Assembly: GCA_015060045.1 (NCBI GenBank)
Contig: SUZH01000008.1
Span: 36,092 to 100,091, forward strand
DNA: 64,000 nucleotides
Direction: 5' to 3'
DNA from: Rikenellaceae bacterium
Lineage (GTDB): Bacteria > Bacteroidota > Bacteroidia > Bacteroidales > Rikenellaceae
The notes under the pieces are model-generated. The model ran no database searches. It saw only the letters and a program-made list of their open reading frames with translations, and was not told where the DNA came from. Below, one piece after another: positions 36,317 through 45,454 of the stretch (position 1 is its first letter; every line of letters starts with the position of its first letter). Made by a program: the position numbers and the translations under genes.

Positions 36317-37957
36317 CTATCGACCTAAAAGAATGCGTGCCTGTGCGCGGGCGGCCTCCGTGATTTCGGCACCCGACAACATCTTGGCGATCTCCGTTTC
36401 GCGCTCCTCGTCCGTTAGGCGACGTAGGTAGGTGCGCCCCTCCTCCTTGTAGACCACAAAGTGCGTGTTGCCCTTCGAGGCGACCTGCGGCAGGTGGGTG
36501 ATATCGACCACCTGCATCGTGGTCGAGAGGCGGGCGATGATCTCACCCATGGCATCGGCAATGCGACCCGAAACACCCGTGTCGATCTCGTCGAAGAGGA
36601 TCGTGGGGAGCTGCATGCGACGCGCCAGGAGCGCTTTGAGGGCCAGCATCACGCGCGAGAGTTCACCGCCTGAGGCGATCTTCTCGATTGGTTGCGGACG
36701 GGTCGTGCGGTTGGCCGTGAAGAGGAACTGCACGCTGTCGCTACCCGTGCGGCTTAGCTCGCGGGGCGAAAGCTCCACCTCGAAGCGTGTCTCGGCCATG
36801 CCGAGCAGCGTGAGGGTGGCGAGAATCTCCTCCGTAAAGGGGGCTGCAGCTGCCTGTCGGGCCTGATGCAGCTCATCGGCCAGGGCGCGGGTCTGCTGCT
36901 CCTGCTCACGGAGCGCCTCCTCGGCGCGGGTGATCTCCTCGTCGGAGTGGGTAATCGCATCGAGCTTGCGGCGGCACTCATCGCGCAGGGCGATCAGCTC
37001 CGCCTCATCTTGTGTGCGGTGTTTCTGTTGCAGGGCAATGAGGGCATCGAGGCGGGCGGTCTTCTTCTGCAATCGCTCGGGATCGCTGTCGAGATGCTCC
37101 GTGTCGGAGGCCATGCTGCGGTTCAGATCCTTCAGCTCCTCCAGGACCGAGCGCAGTCGCTCGGCATACTCGGCAGCCGGTGCAAACTGATTGCCGATCT
37201 GGCGCATCCCCTGCTCGCCCTCCTTCAGACGGCTCAGGATGCCCGTCTCGTCGGCATCGAGGTCGTTGCGCAGGGTAGTGAAGAGCTCCCCGATGCGGTC
37301 GGCATTCTCCAGCACCACGAGTTCGGCCTCCAGCTCGGCCTGCTCGCCCAAGCGCAGCTTGGCCGCCTCCAGCTCCTCGCATTGGAAGCGCAGCCACTCC
37401 TCGTCGCGTCGTCCTGCCTCGGCGGCCGTGCGCAACGCTTGCAGGCGCTGACGAGCCTCCTGCAGGGTGGTGTAGGCTGTGGTGTAGCGCTCCAACAGAG
37501 CCCCGTTGCCGGCCATCGTGTCGAGGGCTGAGGTGCGGAACTCCTCCGAGGAGAGAATCAGATTTTGGTGCTGTGAATGGATATCCACCAGGCGCGATCC
37601 CAGCTCACGCATCGTCGTGAGGGGTACGGGCATGTCATTGACAAACGAACGGCTCTTGCCCGCGGGGGTGATAAGGCGCGTGAGGGTGGTCTGTGTGTCG
37701 TAGTCTAACTCCTGCTCCTCGAAGAAGGGCTCCAGATTCAGTCCCGTGAGGTCGAACGTACCCTCCACCTTGCAGTTACGCGTGTTATCCTTGATCGCCG
37801 TTCCCTCGTTCTTGGCGCCCAGCAGGAGCGAGAGCGCACCCAGCAGGATCGACTTTCCGGCACCCGTTTCACCCGTGAGGATGTTCAGGTGCTCGTCCAA
37901 TTCCAACTCGAGGTGGTCGATCAGGGCATAGTTCTCAACCGTAAGGCGACGTAACAT
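36317..37957 (-). CDS. recN: DNA repair protein RecN
   Basis: The 546-residue SMC-like ATPase has Walker A GETGAGKSILLGALSLLLGA near the N-terminus, a long coiled coil, and at the C-terminus the ABC signature ASGGELSRVMLALKA and Walker B TILFDEIDTGVSG. RecN holds broken ends for recombinational repair. It follows coaBC by 16 bp in the bamD-rpoZ-coaBC-recN run. Confidence 0.95.
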   Translation of the reverse strand: MLRRLTVENYALIDHLELELDEHLNILTGETGAGKSILLGALSLLLGAKNEGTAIKDNTRNCKVEGTFDLTGLNLEPFFEEQELDYDTQTTLTRLITPAGKSRSFVNDMPVPLTTMRELGSRLVDIHSQHQNLILSSEEFRTSALDTMAGNGALLERYTTAYTTLQEARQRLQALRTAAEAGRRDEEWLRFQCEELEAAKLRLGEQAELEAELVVLENADRIGELFTTLRNDLDADETGILSRLKEGEQGMRQIGNQFAPAAEYAERLRSVLEELKDLNRSMASDTEHLDSDPERLQKKTARLDALIALQQKHRTQDEAELIALRDECRRKLDAITHSDEEITRAEEALREQEQQTRALADELHQARQAAAAPFTEEILATLTLLGMAETRFEVELSPRELSRTGSDSVQFLFTANRTTRPQPIEKIASGGELSRVMLALKALLARRMQLPTILFDEIDTGVSGRIADAMGEIIARLSTTMQVVDITHLPQVASKGNTHFVVYKEEGRTYLRRLTDEERETEIAKMLSGAEITEAARAQARILLGR

Positions 37958-37973
37958 GGCGGCAGGGGGGGGG

Positions 37974-39188
37974 TTAGTGAAGTAGCTGTTCGATTTTCTG
38001 TACGATGCGCTCGGCTACCTCGCGCTTCGTAAGGAGCGGCAGCTCCTCCTGGGAGGTGGGGTCGATGAGCGTGACGCGGTTCGTGTCACCACGGAAACCG
38101 GCACCCGCTTCGCGCAGGGAGTTCAGTACGATGAAGTCGAAATTCTTTTTCGTGAGTTTTTGGGTGGCGTTTGCCTCCTCGTTTTGGGTCTCCATGGCAA
38201 AGCCTACGAGAATCTTCTGCCCCTTCGTGCTACCCAGCTCGGCGGCGATGTCGCGCGTGCGCTTGAGCGGAATCTGCAGGTCGGCATCCGACTTCTTGAG
38301 CTTCTCGGTAGCCACCTCGGCGGGGGTGTAGTCCGCTACGGCGGCACACATCACGGCTCCATCGGCCTCCTCGAAGGCTGCAACCGTCGCCCGGTACATC
38401 TCCTCGGCCGTCAGGACATCGACACGCTCCACACCTGCAGGCGTCGCGAGTGCCGTGCGGCCGCTTACGAGCGTAACACGCGCCCCCTTGTCGGCCAATG
38501 TTTCGGCGATGGCGTAGCCCATCTTGCCCGACGAGTGGTTCGAGATGAAGCGCACGGGATCGATCGGCTCGATCGTAGGACCGGCCGTTACGACAAAGTG
38601 CTTACCCGTTAAAGGCTTTTTTTTTTCGGCGAAGTGGGCTTTGAGCTGTGCTATGATCTCCTCGGGCTCGGCCATACGGCCCTTGCCCTCCAAACCGCTG
38701 GCCAGCTCACCCGACCCGGGCTCGATGATCCCCACACCATGCTCCTTGAGCTCCTTGAGGTTGCGCTGCGTGGTGTAGTGGGCGTACATGTCGAGATCCA
38801 TGGCAGGAGCGACCATCACGGGGCAACGTGCCGAGAGGTAGGTCGTCAGCAGCAGGTTATCTGCTACGCCGGCCGTCATCTTGGCAAGCGTGTTGGCCGT
38901 GGCGGGGGCGATGAGCATCAGATCCGCCCACTCGCCCAGCGATACGTGCGAATTCCACTGCCCGTTCTCGGGGTCGAAGAACTCGACCAGAATCGGACGG
39001 CGCGAAAGGGTGGCCATCGTCAGGGGGGTGATGAATTGCTTGGCGAGGGCGGTCATGACAACCTGCACCTCGGCCCCCTCCCGTTTCAATAAACGGCAGA
39101 GCGCAGCGGCCTTGTAGGCAGCGATGCTGCCCGTTATACCCAACAAGATGTGTCGTCCTTCCAGCGGGCGGCTTGTGACGGTTGCCAT
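37974..39188 (-). CDS. coaBC: Bifunctional phosphopantothenoylcysteine decarboxylase / synthase
   Basis: A 404-residue fusion for two steps of coenzyme A synthesis. The N-terminal CoaC flavoprotein shows GITGSIAAYKAAALCRLL, the catalytic-His region NSHVSLGEWADLMLIAPATANT and APAMDLDMY. The C-terminal CoaB begins near VVTAGPTIEPIDPVRFISNHSSGKMG. Gene order with rpoZ upstream is common, as omega and CoaBC are often adjacent. Confidence 0.96.
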   Translation of the reverse strand: MATVTSRPLEGRHILLGITGSIAAYKAAALCRLLKREGAEVQVVMTALAKQFITPLTMATLSRRPILVEFFDPENGQWNSHVSLGEWADLMLIAPATANTLAKMTAGVADNLLLTTYLSARCPVMVAPAMDLDMYAHYTTQRNLKELKEHGVGIIEPGSGELASGLEGKGRMAEPEEIIAQLKAHFAEKKKPLTGKHFVVTAGPTIEPIDPVRFISNHSSGKMGYAIAETLADKGARVTLVSGRTALATPAGVERVDVLTAEEMYRATVAAFEEADGAVMCAAVADYTPAEVATEKLKKSDADLQIPLKRTRDIAAELGSTKGQKILVGFAMETQNEEANATQKLTKKNFDFIVLNSLREAGAGFRGDTNRVTLIDPTSQEELPLLTKREVAERIVQKIEQLLH

Positions 39189-39225
39189 GGCGGGATCGGT
39201 TTAAGGTGTGGCGGAAAAATGAGGA

Positions 39226-39537
39226 TTACTTACCCTCCTTGTAGAAGAGCTCGTCGTCGAGGAACTCCTCCGTAGCGATGATCGTCGGCTTCGGCAGACG
39301 CTCGTAGTAGCGCGAGATCTCGATCTGCTCACGGTTCTCGAAGGTCTCCTCCATCGTGTCCGTGGGCGACGAGAAGTCGGCCAGCTTACGCGTCAGCTCG
39401 GTCTTCAGCTCGCTCGAAATCTGGTTGGCACGACGTGCAATGATGTTGATCGACTCGTAGATGTTGCCGGTCTCCTGATCCAAATCCACCAGCTTGCGGG
39501 TTACGGTGTTGTTCGGAATGTTCTTTTTGATCTCCAT
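39226..39537 (-). CDS. rpoZ: RNA polymerase omega subunit (Bacteroidetes type)
   Basis: The 103-residue protein has the omega core DLDQETGNIYESINIIARRANQI, in which the ARRANQI helix docks on beta-prime, and an acidic C-terminal half typical of Bacteroidota. It helps assemble RNA polymerase. It lies between bamD (82 bp) and coaBC (37 bp). Confidence 0.88.
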   Translation of the reverse strand: MEIKKNIPNNTVTRKLVDLDQETGNIYESINIIARRANQISSELKTELTRKLADFSSPTDTMEETFENREQIEISRYYERLPKPTIIATEEFLDDELFYKEGK

Positions 39538-39619
39538 AGTGGGTCTATTTTTGATTTTTATCTTATTTGCTTTTCATGGGGCGGCGGTGAGTTGCCCCTC
39601 TTCCGCCTCGATGTCGGTG

Positions 39620-40441
39620 CTACTCCTCGGGCTTTTCAGCCTCGGTGCGAGCCAGGTATTTACGGGCATTCTCAGCCCATTTGTCCACCTGCTTGCGGTG
39701 TTTCGACTCGGGGAACTCCTCGCAGAACGAGAGGTAGGAGTCGAGCATCGAGAGGTAGCGGTCGGTCTGCTTCGAGGCCACCGAGTTCTCTGCCAAGCGG
39801 TAGCTCGAATCGACGATCAGGTACATGATCTCCTCGCGGTGTGTACTCTCGGGATGAGCGCGCAGGGCATTCTTCAAGGCGACGATGGCCGACTTGTAAC
39901 GCCCGATCTTATAATAGGTGTAGGCGTTGAGGTAGCTCTTGTCGTGCAGACGCTGCGTCAGTTCCTCGTGCAGTTTGTAGAACTCATCCACCTTGTCGCT
40001 CTCGGGGTAGCGCGAGATAAACTCGTTGATGGCGATGATGGCCTTCGTGGTCATCGTCTGGTCGCGCGACGGACCCGGTGACATGCGGTAAAAGCACTCG
40101 GCGTACATACCCTCGGCTTTCTCGATGAAAACGCTGCGGCCAAAGCGGCGGCGGAACTCATCCAGCAGTTGCGAAGCGGTATCGTAGTCCGTATTCTTGT
40201 ATTTGCAGTAGGCGTTGAAGAAAGCGATCGAATCCTCGCGCGGTGTGCCCATGTAGACCGGTGCAACGCTCTCGAAGAGGGTCGATGCACGATTCCACTT
40301 CTTGAGCTCGTAAAGTTCGAGCGCCTTGGCATAGATATCGTTCGGGTCGCCCTCCTTGAGCAATGCATGGATACCGCTACACTGGCTCAGGGTGAGAAGG
40401 ATCACTCCGGCGGCTAAAAAACGTAAAAAAGTCTGCTTCAT
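39620..40441 (-). CDS. bamD: Outer membrane assembly lipoprotein BamD
   Basis: The track ORF starts at 40783, but the ATG at 40441 gives a lipoprotein signal (FLAAGVILLTLSQCSG, Cys21) and lies just behind a good promoter, so it is used (273 residues). TPR helices follow (KALELYELKKWNRASTLFE; YCKYKNTDYDTASQLLDEF), as in BamD, an essential partner of BamA. The protein ends with a charged tail. Confidence 0.92.
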   Translation of the reverse strand: MKQTFLRFLAAGVILLTLSQCSGIHALLKEGDPNDIYAKALELYELKKWNRASTLFESVAPVYMGTPREDSIAFFNAYCKYKNTDYDTASQLLDEFRRRFGRSVFIEKAEGMYAECFYRMSPGPSRDQTMTTKAIIAINEFISRYPESDKVDEFYKLHEELTQRLHDKSYLNAYTYYKIGRYKSAIVALKNALRAHPESTHREEIMYLIVDSSYRLAENSVASKQTDRYLSMLDSYLSFCEEFPESKHRKQVDKWAENARKYLARTEAEKPEE

Positions 40442-40477
40442 CTGCTTGTTTGATTCTTGATAACGCGCATTATCGCG

Positions 40478-40510
40478 CAAAGTTACGCAAAAAGTAACGA
40501 AAAGCCAAAT
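40478..40510 (-). promoter_or_regulatory. bamD operon promoter
   Basis: Minus-strand TTTG (40507-40510), 21 bp, TAACTTTG (40478-40485), 36 bp before the chosen bamD ATG; this supports that start. Confidence 0.75.
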
Positions 40511-40573
40511 AAATTTCGTGCCCCGAGGGGTAAGTTTTTTAGGCTTTTTTGCCTCGCTCGCTCGCGCGCATGA

Positions 40574-40601
40574 GAAAACCGCACCTTTCCGGGTGCGGTT
40601 T
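40574..40601 (-). terminator. Terminator of the ECF sigma operon
   Basis: Minus-strand hairpin AAACCGCACC(CGGAAA)GGTGCGGTTT followed by TCTC, 18 bp after the Spy-like gene; strong stem, short T tract. Confidence 0.65.
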
Positions 40602-40619
40602 GCGTTGATTTTCTGTCGC

Positions 40620-41144
40620 TTATCGGTTTCTTGGCGGACGATTAAAGCTGCCTCGTTGCTCGCCCGGACGACCCATTGGACGGGCCGTGGAGGAACGCTC
40701 GTGGTGGCGTTGCTGGATGCGCTCACCCTGGCGTTGCTCCAGGCGGTAGAGCTGCTCGATCTGACGGGGTGTAAGCACCTCACGGAAACGAGGGTAGTAC
40801 TGCTCTCGAATATCGAGAATGGCGCGACTCATAGCGAAACGGTTGAGGATGTTTTTCTCGATCTGCTCATCGCTCAGCATGGGGCGCTCCTCGCCCTCCT
40901 TTTTTTCACCGCGCGTGGGTTGCTCGAAACGGTATTGCGCACGCACTTGGCGCATCGCCTCGTGGTACTCGGCGTAGATTTTCGTGAACTGCTCGGCGGT
41001 AGCCTTATCGAGCTTCAGCGCCTCGACCAGCTGTTCGTTGCGGTTCGTGTTGTTGGCCGGATGCGGCTTGCGTTGCGGCGCCTGGGCCATGCCTTGCACG
41101 GTCATTGTGAGCGTGACAAGAATTACTGCAAAAAATCGTATCAT
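40620..41144 (-). CDS. Spy/CpxP-like periplasmic protein
   Basis: A 174-residue secreted protein (signal MIRFFAVILVTLTMTVQGMAQ), all-helical, Arg/Gln-rich, with one LTxxQ-type motif (LTPRQIEQLYRLE). This is the hallmark of Spy/CpxP family chaperones and stress sensors. Its start overlaps the anti-sigma stop by 4 bp, so it is coupled to the sigma operon and is probably the protective or feedback member. The Arg/Pro-rich C-terminus looks disordered. Confidence 0.72.
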   Translation of the reverse strand: MIRFFAVILVTLTMTVQGMAQAPQRKPHPANNTNRNEQLVEALKLDKATAEQFTKIYAEYHEAMRQVRAQYRFEQPTRGEKKEGEERPMLSDEQIEKNILNRFAMSRAILDIREQYYPRFREVLTPRQIEQLYRLEQRQGERIQQRHHERSSTARPMGRPGEQRGSFNRPPRNR

Positions 41145-41458
41145 TGATTGTAAGTATTAAATGTTGCATCCGAAAGGAAGAGGTCGGCTTCGTAGAACTC
41201 GCTCCAGCTCGAAAGCTCCTCTTCGCTCATCTGTTCCGTATATTCGTAAAGGGCCAGGGTTGGTTCGTCGGCGGAGTGCAGGCCGACAAGCCCCACCACC
41301 AGACATGCTGCGGCCGCAGCTCCACCGATCCACCACCTTGTGTGGCGGGTATTCGTCCCGACAGTCTGCCGTATGAGCTCCGCTTGCTGCTGCTCGAAGA
41401 ACCCCTCGGGTACGCTGTAGGGCATTCGTTTACCCACTTTATTCCAACTATTCTCCAT
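41141..41458 (-). CDS. Probable anti-sigma factor, single-pass membrane protein
   Basis: A 105-residue protein: short N-terminal cytoplasmic part (MPYSVPEGFFEQQQAE), one membrane helix at about residues 44-61 (IGGAAAAACLVVGLVG) and an acidic periplasmic end. It lies 4 bp after the ECF sigma gene and overlaps the Spy-like gene. No recognisable zinc-binding anti-sigma motif is visible, so the role comes from position and topology. Confidence 0.68.
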   Translation of the reverse strand: MENSWNKVGKRMPYSVPEGFFEQQQAELIRQTVGTNTRHTRWWIGGAAAAACLVVGLVGLHSADEPTLALYEYTEQMSEEELSSWSEFYEADLFLSDATFNTYNQ

Positions 41459-41462
41459 CTCG

Positions 41463-41951
41463 TTACTCCTCTAAATAGGTTTGTATGCGTTTCGTGGCGT
41501 TGTGATAGGCCACGCGACAACTCTGCGGGGTGGAGTCGACCACGCGGGCGATCTCCTCGTAGCTCATCTCGTCGTAGTAGCGCAGCGTAAAGACCGTGCG
41601 TTGCTGCTCCGAAAGGGTGAGGATGGCTTGCTGGAAGCGTAGAAGCCCCTCATCTTCATAATCGACATAACTGCTCCCCTGCAGTCGCTCCAGCAACATG
41701 TCTGACAGCTCCTCGGTCGAGAGCGGATGAATGCGGTGGCGCTGCAGGTGACGATAGGCTGCGTGCGTGGCGATCCTGTAGAGCCAACTTCGTACGGCTC
41801 CCTCATCGCGCAGCGTATCGAGTTTCTGCCACGCCTGCAACAGCGACTCCTGCAACAGATCACGCGCATCCTCGTGGTTCACCACCAGGCGGCGCAGGTG
41901 CCAATAGAGCGGCTCCTGATACTTTTTGATTAGTTGCGTGAAGTCCAACAT
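41463..41951 (-). CDS. ECF-type RNA polymerase sigma factor
   Basis: The 162-residue protein has sigma region 2 (YWHLRRLVVNHEDARDLLQESLLQAW; VRSWLYRIATHAAYRHLQ) and region 4 (LSEQQRTVFTLRYYDEMSYEEIARVV), with no regions 1 or 3, as in ECF sigmas. It heads a three-gene unit with a membrane anti-sigma and a Spy-like periplasmic protein, which suggests envelope-stress control. Confidence 0.92.
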   Translation of the reverse strand: MLDFTQLIKKYQEPLYWHLRRLVVNHEDARDLLQESLLQAWQKLDTLRDEGAVRSWLYRIATHAAYRHLQRHRIHPLSTEELSDMLLERLQGSSYVDYEDEGLLRFQQAILTLSEQQRTVFTLRYYDEMSYEEIARVVDSTPQSCRVAYHNATKRIQTYLEE

Positions 41952-42049
41952 CCTTTTTGTCGATTTGCTGTGGATTAAGATACAAATTTTCGCCCAATGT
42001 TAATGATCTGACAGTAAAAAAAATCTTTTTTGATCTCGTTGGCCGAAAA

Positions 42050-42081
42050 TTTGGAGAAGCCGATAATTCGTTGTACCTTTG
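42050..42081 (+). promoter_or_regulatory. greA promoter
   Basis: TTTG (42050-42053), 20 bp, TACCTTTG (42074-42081). It gives a leader of about 83 nt. Confidence 0.82.
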
Positions 42082-42101
42082 TGGTGTAATACATGAGGGT
42101 T

Positions 42102-42134
42102 CTGACCTGTCGCAGGGTCAGGATTCTTCTTTTT
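42102..42134 (+). promoter_or_regulatory. Hairpin with T-rich tail in the greA leader
   Basis: CTGACC(TGTCGCAG)GGTCAG followed by GATTCTTCTTTTTG, 14 nt after the predicted transcription start region and 36 bp before the ATG. It resembles a weak terminator or attenuator. The E. coli greA leader also has an early terminator, so feedback control is possible. Confidence 0.45.
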
Positions 42135-42170
42135 GTTGTGTGTAAGAAAACTAAAAAACTAAATACAACT

Positions 42171-42647
42171 ATGGCAAAAGAGATTATCTACCTGACCGCC
42201 GAGGGCTACAAGAAGCTCAAGGATGAGTTGGATCACATGCGTTCGGTTGAGCGTCCTGCAGCATCGGCTGCGATTGCCGAGGCACGCGACAAGGGTGACC
42301 TTTCCGAGAACGCCGAGTATGATGCTGCCCGCGAGGCCCAGGGCCTGCTGGAGATGCGCATCGCTAAGCTGGAGGATACGCTGGCCAACGCCCGCGTGAT
42401 CGACGAGACGAAGATCGACCGATCGAAGGTGCAGATCCTCAGCAAAGTAACCCTGCTGAACAAGAACAATAACAAGCAGGTGACCTACACCATCGTAGCC
42501 GAGCATGAGGCTAACCTCCGCGAGGGTAAGCTCGCTATCGGCACCCCCATTGCCAAGGCCCTCCTGGGTCACAAGAAGGGTGAGTCGGTTGAGGTAACCG
42601 TCCCTGCAGGGGTGATTACCTTTGAGATTCTGGACATCTCAATCTAG
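42171..42647 (+). CDS. greA: Transcription elongation factor GreA
   Basis: The ATG at 42171 gives the family start MAKEIIYLTAEGYKKLKDEL; the longer track ORF is rejected because it would cross the leader hairpin. 158 residues. The coiled-coil tip carries the catalytic acids in DKGDLSENAEYDAA, and the C-terminal FKBP-like domain ends with ALLGHKKGESVEVTVPAG. GreA rescues backtracked polymerase by stimulating RNA cleavage. Palindrome copy D follows at once. Confidence 0.96.
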   Translation: MAKEIIYLTAEGYKKLKDELDHMRSVERPAASAAIAEARDKGDLSENAEYDAAREAQGLLEMRIAKLEDTLANARVIDETKIDRSKVQILSKVTLLNKNNNKQVTYTIVAEHEANLREGKLAIGTPIAKALLGHKKGESVEVTVPAGVITFEILDISI

Positions 42648-42648
42648 G

Positions 42649-42775
42649 TTTTCCCATTTTATGCGGAACCTTCCGCACTTTATTTGCAAGCCCCGAATGG
42701 GACGTACGCCAAGTACTACCCATCCGGGGCTTACTGCGTAAATCGCGAAATCTTCTCGCCTAACATGAGAAAACG
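42649..42775 (+). repeat. Long imperfect palindrome, copy D (after greA)
   Basis: Outer arms TTTTCCCATTTTATGCG / CGCCTAACATGAGAAAA, mid pair TTTGCA/TGCGTAAA, strong stem GCCCCGAATGGG/CCCATCCGGGGC and apical GTAC/GTAC. It begins 1 bp after the greA stop. Together with the rho promoter it fills the 303-bp greA-rho spacer. Confidence 0.72.
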
Positions 42776-42843
42776 GACTTTGCTCAATCTGCTCCTCTAA
42801 AATCAAAAACGTTGTGGTGCTGATGCCCCATGGCTGTCTTTTT

Positions 42844-42873
42844 TTTGTTTTTTCGAAATTTGTACTATCTTTG
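42844..42873 (+). promoter_or_regulatory. rho promoter
   Basis: TTTG (42844-42847), 18 bp, TATCTTTG (42866-42873), 77 bp before rho. Confidence 0.65.
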
Positions 42874-42950
42874 CATGTGATTCCGTGTGCGACAACCGTT
42901 CTATTGTCGTCGATTTATCCCTGACTAAACTTATTTTGAAATAACGCTTT

Positions 42951-44591
42951 ATGCATGAATTAGAAGCTCTTGAGGCAAAAAGTCTGCCCGAGTTGAAGCA
43001 AATAGCCAAAGCACTGGGTATCGATGCCCGTCTGCGACGCAGTGAGTTGATTCGCCAAATTAGTGGCGGCCAGGCTGACGCGCCGGCCCAGACGGCAGAT
43101 ACCTCGCTCGAACCTGCATCCGCAACAGCTGCCGAGGAACAGAAACGTCGAGGTCGTCGTCCGCGTCTGCAAAAGGTGGAGGTGCCGACTCCGCAACCGC
43201 AATCGGAGGAGCCGACCGTGGTGGTGGAAAATCAGGCTGAACAGGCGAAAACGACATCTGAAGAGCAGCATCCTGCTGAACATGAGGCTGTAAAGCCCGA
43301 ACCGAAACGTCGTGGCCGCAAGCCCAAGCAGCGTCCCGAAACCGTAGAATCGCACCCCGAGATTGCCGCGACAGAGCCGACGGCCAAAGCGGAAACACCT
43401 GCTACACAACCTTTGCGTTCGCAGCCGATTCATCGTTCGGCCCTCGATGAGGAGGTGATCACGAAGGATGATTTTGTGGGTGAGATTGAGGGTGAAGGCG
43501 TGCTCGAGATCATGCAGGATGGCTACGGATTCCTCCGCTCGGCCGACTACAACTACCTCAATTCGCCCGACGATGTTTATGTTTCGCCCTCGCAGATCAA
43601 ACTCTTTGGCCTGAAGGCGGGTGATACGGTGAGCGGTTCGATCCGTCCGCCGAAGGAGGGCGAGAAGTACTTCCCGCTTGTGCGTGTGAATGAAATCAAC
43701 GGTCTGAAGCCCGAATTTGTGCGCGATCGCGTGCAGTTCGAGTACCTGACGCCGCTCTTCCCGAGCGAGAAATTCTGCCTCACGGGCAACGGACACAATA
43801 CCTTGTCAAACCGCGTGGTCGATCTCTTCTCGCCCATCGGTAAGGGACAGCGCGCGCTGATCGTAGCCCAGCCCAAAACGGGTAAGACGATGCTCCTGCA
43901 ATCCATCGCCAATGCCATCGCCGATAACCATCCCGAGGTCTATATGATTGTGTTGCTGATCGATGAGCGTCCCGAGGAGGTAACCGAAATGGCCCGCAAC
44001 GTCAAGGCCGAGGTGGTTGCTTCGACCTTCGATGAGCAGGCTTCGCGCCACGTCAAGGTTGCCGAGATGGTGCTCGAAAAGGCGAAGCGCATGGTCGAGT
44101 GCGGCCACGATGTGGTGATCTTCCTCGACTCGATTACCCGCCTGGCACGTGCCTACAACTCCGTGCAGCCCGCTTCGGGTAAGGTGCTTTCGGGTGGTGT
44201 GGATGCCAATGCGTTGCATAAGCCGAAGCGATTCTTCGGTGCGGCGCGTAATACCGAGGAGCGAGGTTCGCTGACGATCATCGCCACGGCCCTGATCGAT
44301 ACCGGCTCGAAGATGGATGAGGTGATCTTCGAGGAGTTCAAGGGTACGGGTAACATGGAGCTCCAGCTCGATCGCCGCCTGGCCAACAAACGCATCTACC
44401 CGGCTGTCGATCCCATTGCGTCAAGTACGCGTCGTGAGGATCTGCTCCTTTCGCGCGAGGTGATGAACCGTACGTGGGTGTTGCGTAAGTACCTCTCGGA
44501 TATGACCCCCGTGGAGGCGATGGAGTTCCTGCAGAAGCAGATGAGTCTGTCGGATACGAACGAGGAGTTCCTCGTGACGATGAATCAATAA
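42951..44591 (+). CDS. rho: Transcription termination factor Rho
   Basis: The 546-residue hexameric helicase has an N-terminal Rho_N SAP-like helix ([15 protein letters not shown]), then a Pro/Glu/Lys/Arg-rich insertion (residues about 45-155) typical of Bacteroidota Rho. The RNA-binding CSD follows ([15 protein letters not shown]), then the ATPase with P-loop [11 protein letters not shown]-type [11 protein letters not shown] and ARAYN. The insertion is a disordered, phase-separation-prone type reported for some gut Bacteroides; behaviour here is inferred. Confidence 0.95.
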   Translation: MHELEALEAKSLPELKQIAKALGIDARLRRSELIRQISGGQADAPAQTADTSLEPASATAAEEQKRRGRRPRLQKVEVPTPQPQSEEPTVVVENQAEQAKTTSEEQHPAEHEAVKPEPKRRGRKPKQRPETVESHPEIAATEPTAKAETPATQPLRSQPIHRSALDEEVITKDDFVGEIEGEGVLEIMQDGYGFLRSADYNYLNSPDDVYVSPSQIKLFGLKAGDTVSGSIRPPKEGEKYFPLVRVNEINGLKPEFVRDRVQFEYLTPLFPSEKFCLTGNGHNTLSNRVVDLFSPIGKGQRALIVAQPKTGKTMLLQSIANAIADNHPEVYMIVLLIDERPEEVTEMARNVKAEVVASTFDEQASRHVKVAEMVLEKAKRMVECGHDVVIFLDSITRLARAYNSVQPASGKVLSGGVDANALHKPKRFFGAARNTEERGSLTIIATALIDTGSKMDEVIFEEFKGTGNMELQLDRRLANKRIYPAVDPIASSTRREDLLLSREVMNRTWVLRKYLSDMTPVEAMEFLQKQMSLSDTNEEFLVTMNQ

Positions 44592-44613
44592 AAACAACTA
44601 AAGCTATACTAAG

Positions 44614-45384
44614 ATGAAGAGACTTTTGTTATTGATGCTGGGTGTTGCAGCTTCGCTGAACGCCTTTGCATGGGGCCAGAAGGGCCACGATGTAGTTGCC
44701 TATATCGCCGAGTGTCACTTGACGCCGACGGCTGCCGAGAAGGTGGGAGCCGTGCTGGGTGGCCGCTCGTTGGTCTATTACGCGAATTGGATGGATAACG
44801 CCAGCAATACGCCGGCTTATGCCCATACCAAGACGTGGCACTACATGAATATCGATGAGGGCGAAACACTCGAGACGCAGCCTCGCCACCCGAAGGGTGA
44901 TCTCTTGACGGCCATCGAGTCGATCACGAAGGAGATCGAGAAGGGCAAGTGGAGCGAGCAGGAGCATTTCGACGGTCTGCGTATGCTGATTCACCTGGTG
45001 GGTGATCTGCATTGCCCGATGCATGCCGGTCGTTCGACCGACCGCGGTGGCAACAATGTGCCGGTACTCTTCTTTAAGCGCGAGACCAACCTGCACTCGA
45101 TTTGGGACTCGTCACTCGTTGAGTCGGCCCACAATTGGAGCTACTCGGAGTGGCAATGGAACCTGGATCGCGTGACGGAGGAGTTCGCCGCCCAGGTGCA
45201 GGCCGGTACGCCCGAGGAGTGGTTTGAGCAGACCGTGGCGCTCGCCAAGCGCATCTACGAGGTAACGCCCGAGGGTACGACCGTTTCGTACGATTACGTG
45301 AATGCCATGACGCCCGTCATCGAGCAACAGCTCCTCTTTGGTGGCCTGCGCTTGGCCGCCTTGCTGAACGCCTTGTATCAGTAG
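44614..45384 (+). CDS. S1/P1-type nuclease
   Basis: After a signal peptide (MKRLLLLMLGVAASLNAFA) the mature protein begins with W (WGQKGHDVVAYIA), as required because that Trp is a zinc ligand. Further ligands are the His of GHD, Asp in YANWMDNA, and LIHLVGDLHCPMHAG plus HSIWDSSLV. Such enzymes hydrolyse single-stranded nucleic acids or remove 3' phosphates, here in the periplasm. It follows rho by 22 bp and ends at a shared terminator. Confidence 0.92.
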   Translation: MKRLLLLMLGVAASLNAFAWGQKGHDVVAYIAECHLTPTAAEKVGAVLGGRSLVYYANWMDNASNTPAYAHTKTWHYMNIDEGETLETQPRHPKGDLLTAIESITKEIEKGKWSEQEHFDGLRMLIHLVGDLHCPMHAGRSTDRGGNNVPVLFFKRETNLHSIWDSSLVESAHNWSYSEWQWNLDRVTEEFAAQVQAGTPEEWFEQTVALAKRIYEVTPEGTTVSYDYVNAMTPVIEQQLLFGGLRLAALLNALYQ

Positions 45385-45402
45385 GAGTGCTGTTCAAAAA
45401 TA

Positions 45403-45446
45403 GGGAGCCGGATAAGTGATGCTTATCCGGCTCCTTCATTTTTTTT
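45403..45446. terminator. Bidirectional terminator between nuclease and AraC genes
   Basis: GGAGCCGGATAAG(TGATG)CTTATCCGGCTCC, a perfect 13-bp stem with TTCATTTTTTTT on plus and CCTATTTTTG on minus. Confidence 0.88.
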
Positions 45447-45454
45447 GTGACGGC

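Noticed and set aside
39620-40783. Longer N-terminus of BamD (track start)
   Set aside because: It would run through the promoter and the 40.57-kb terminator; the lipoprotein signal begins at 40441.
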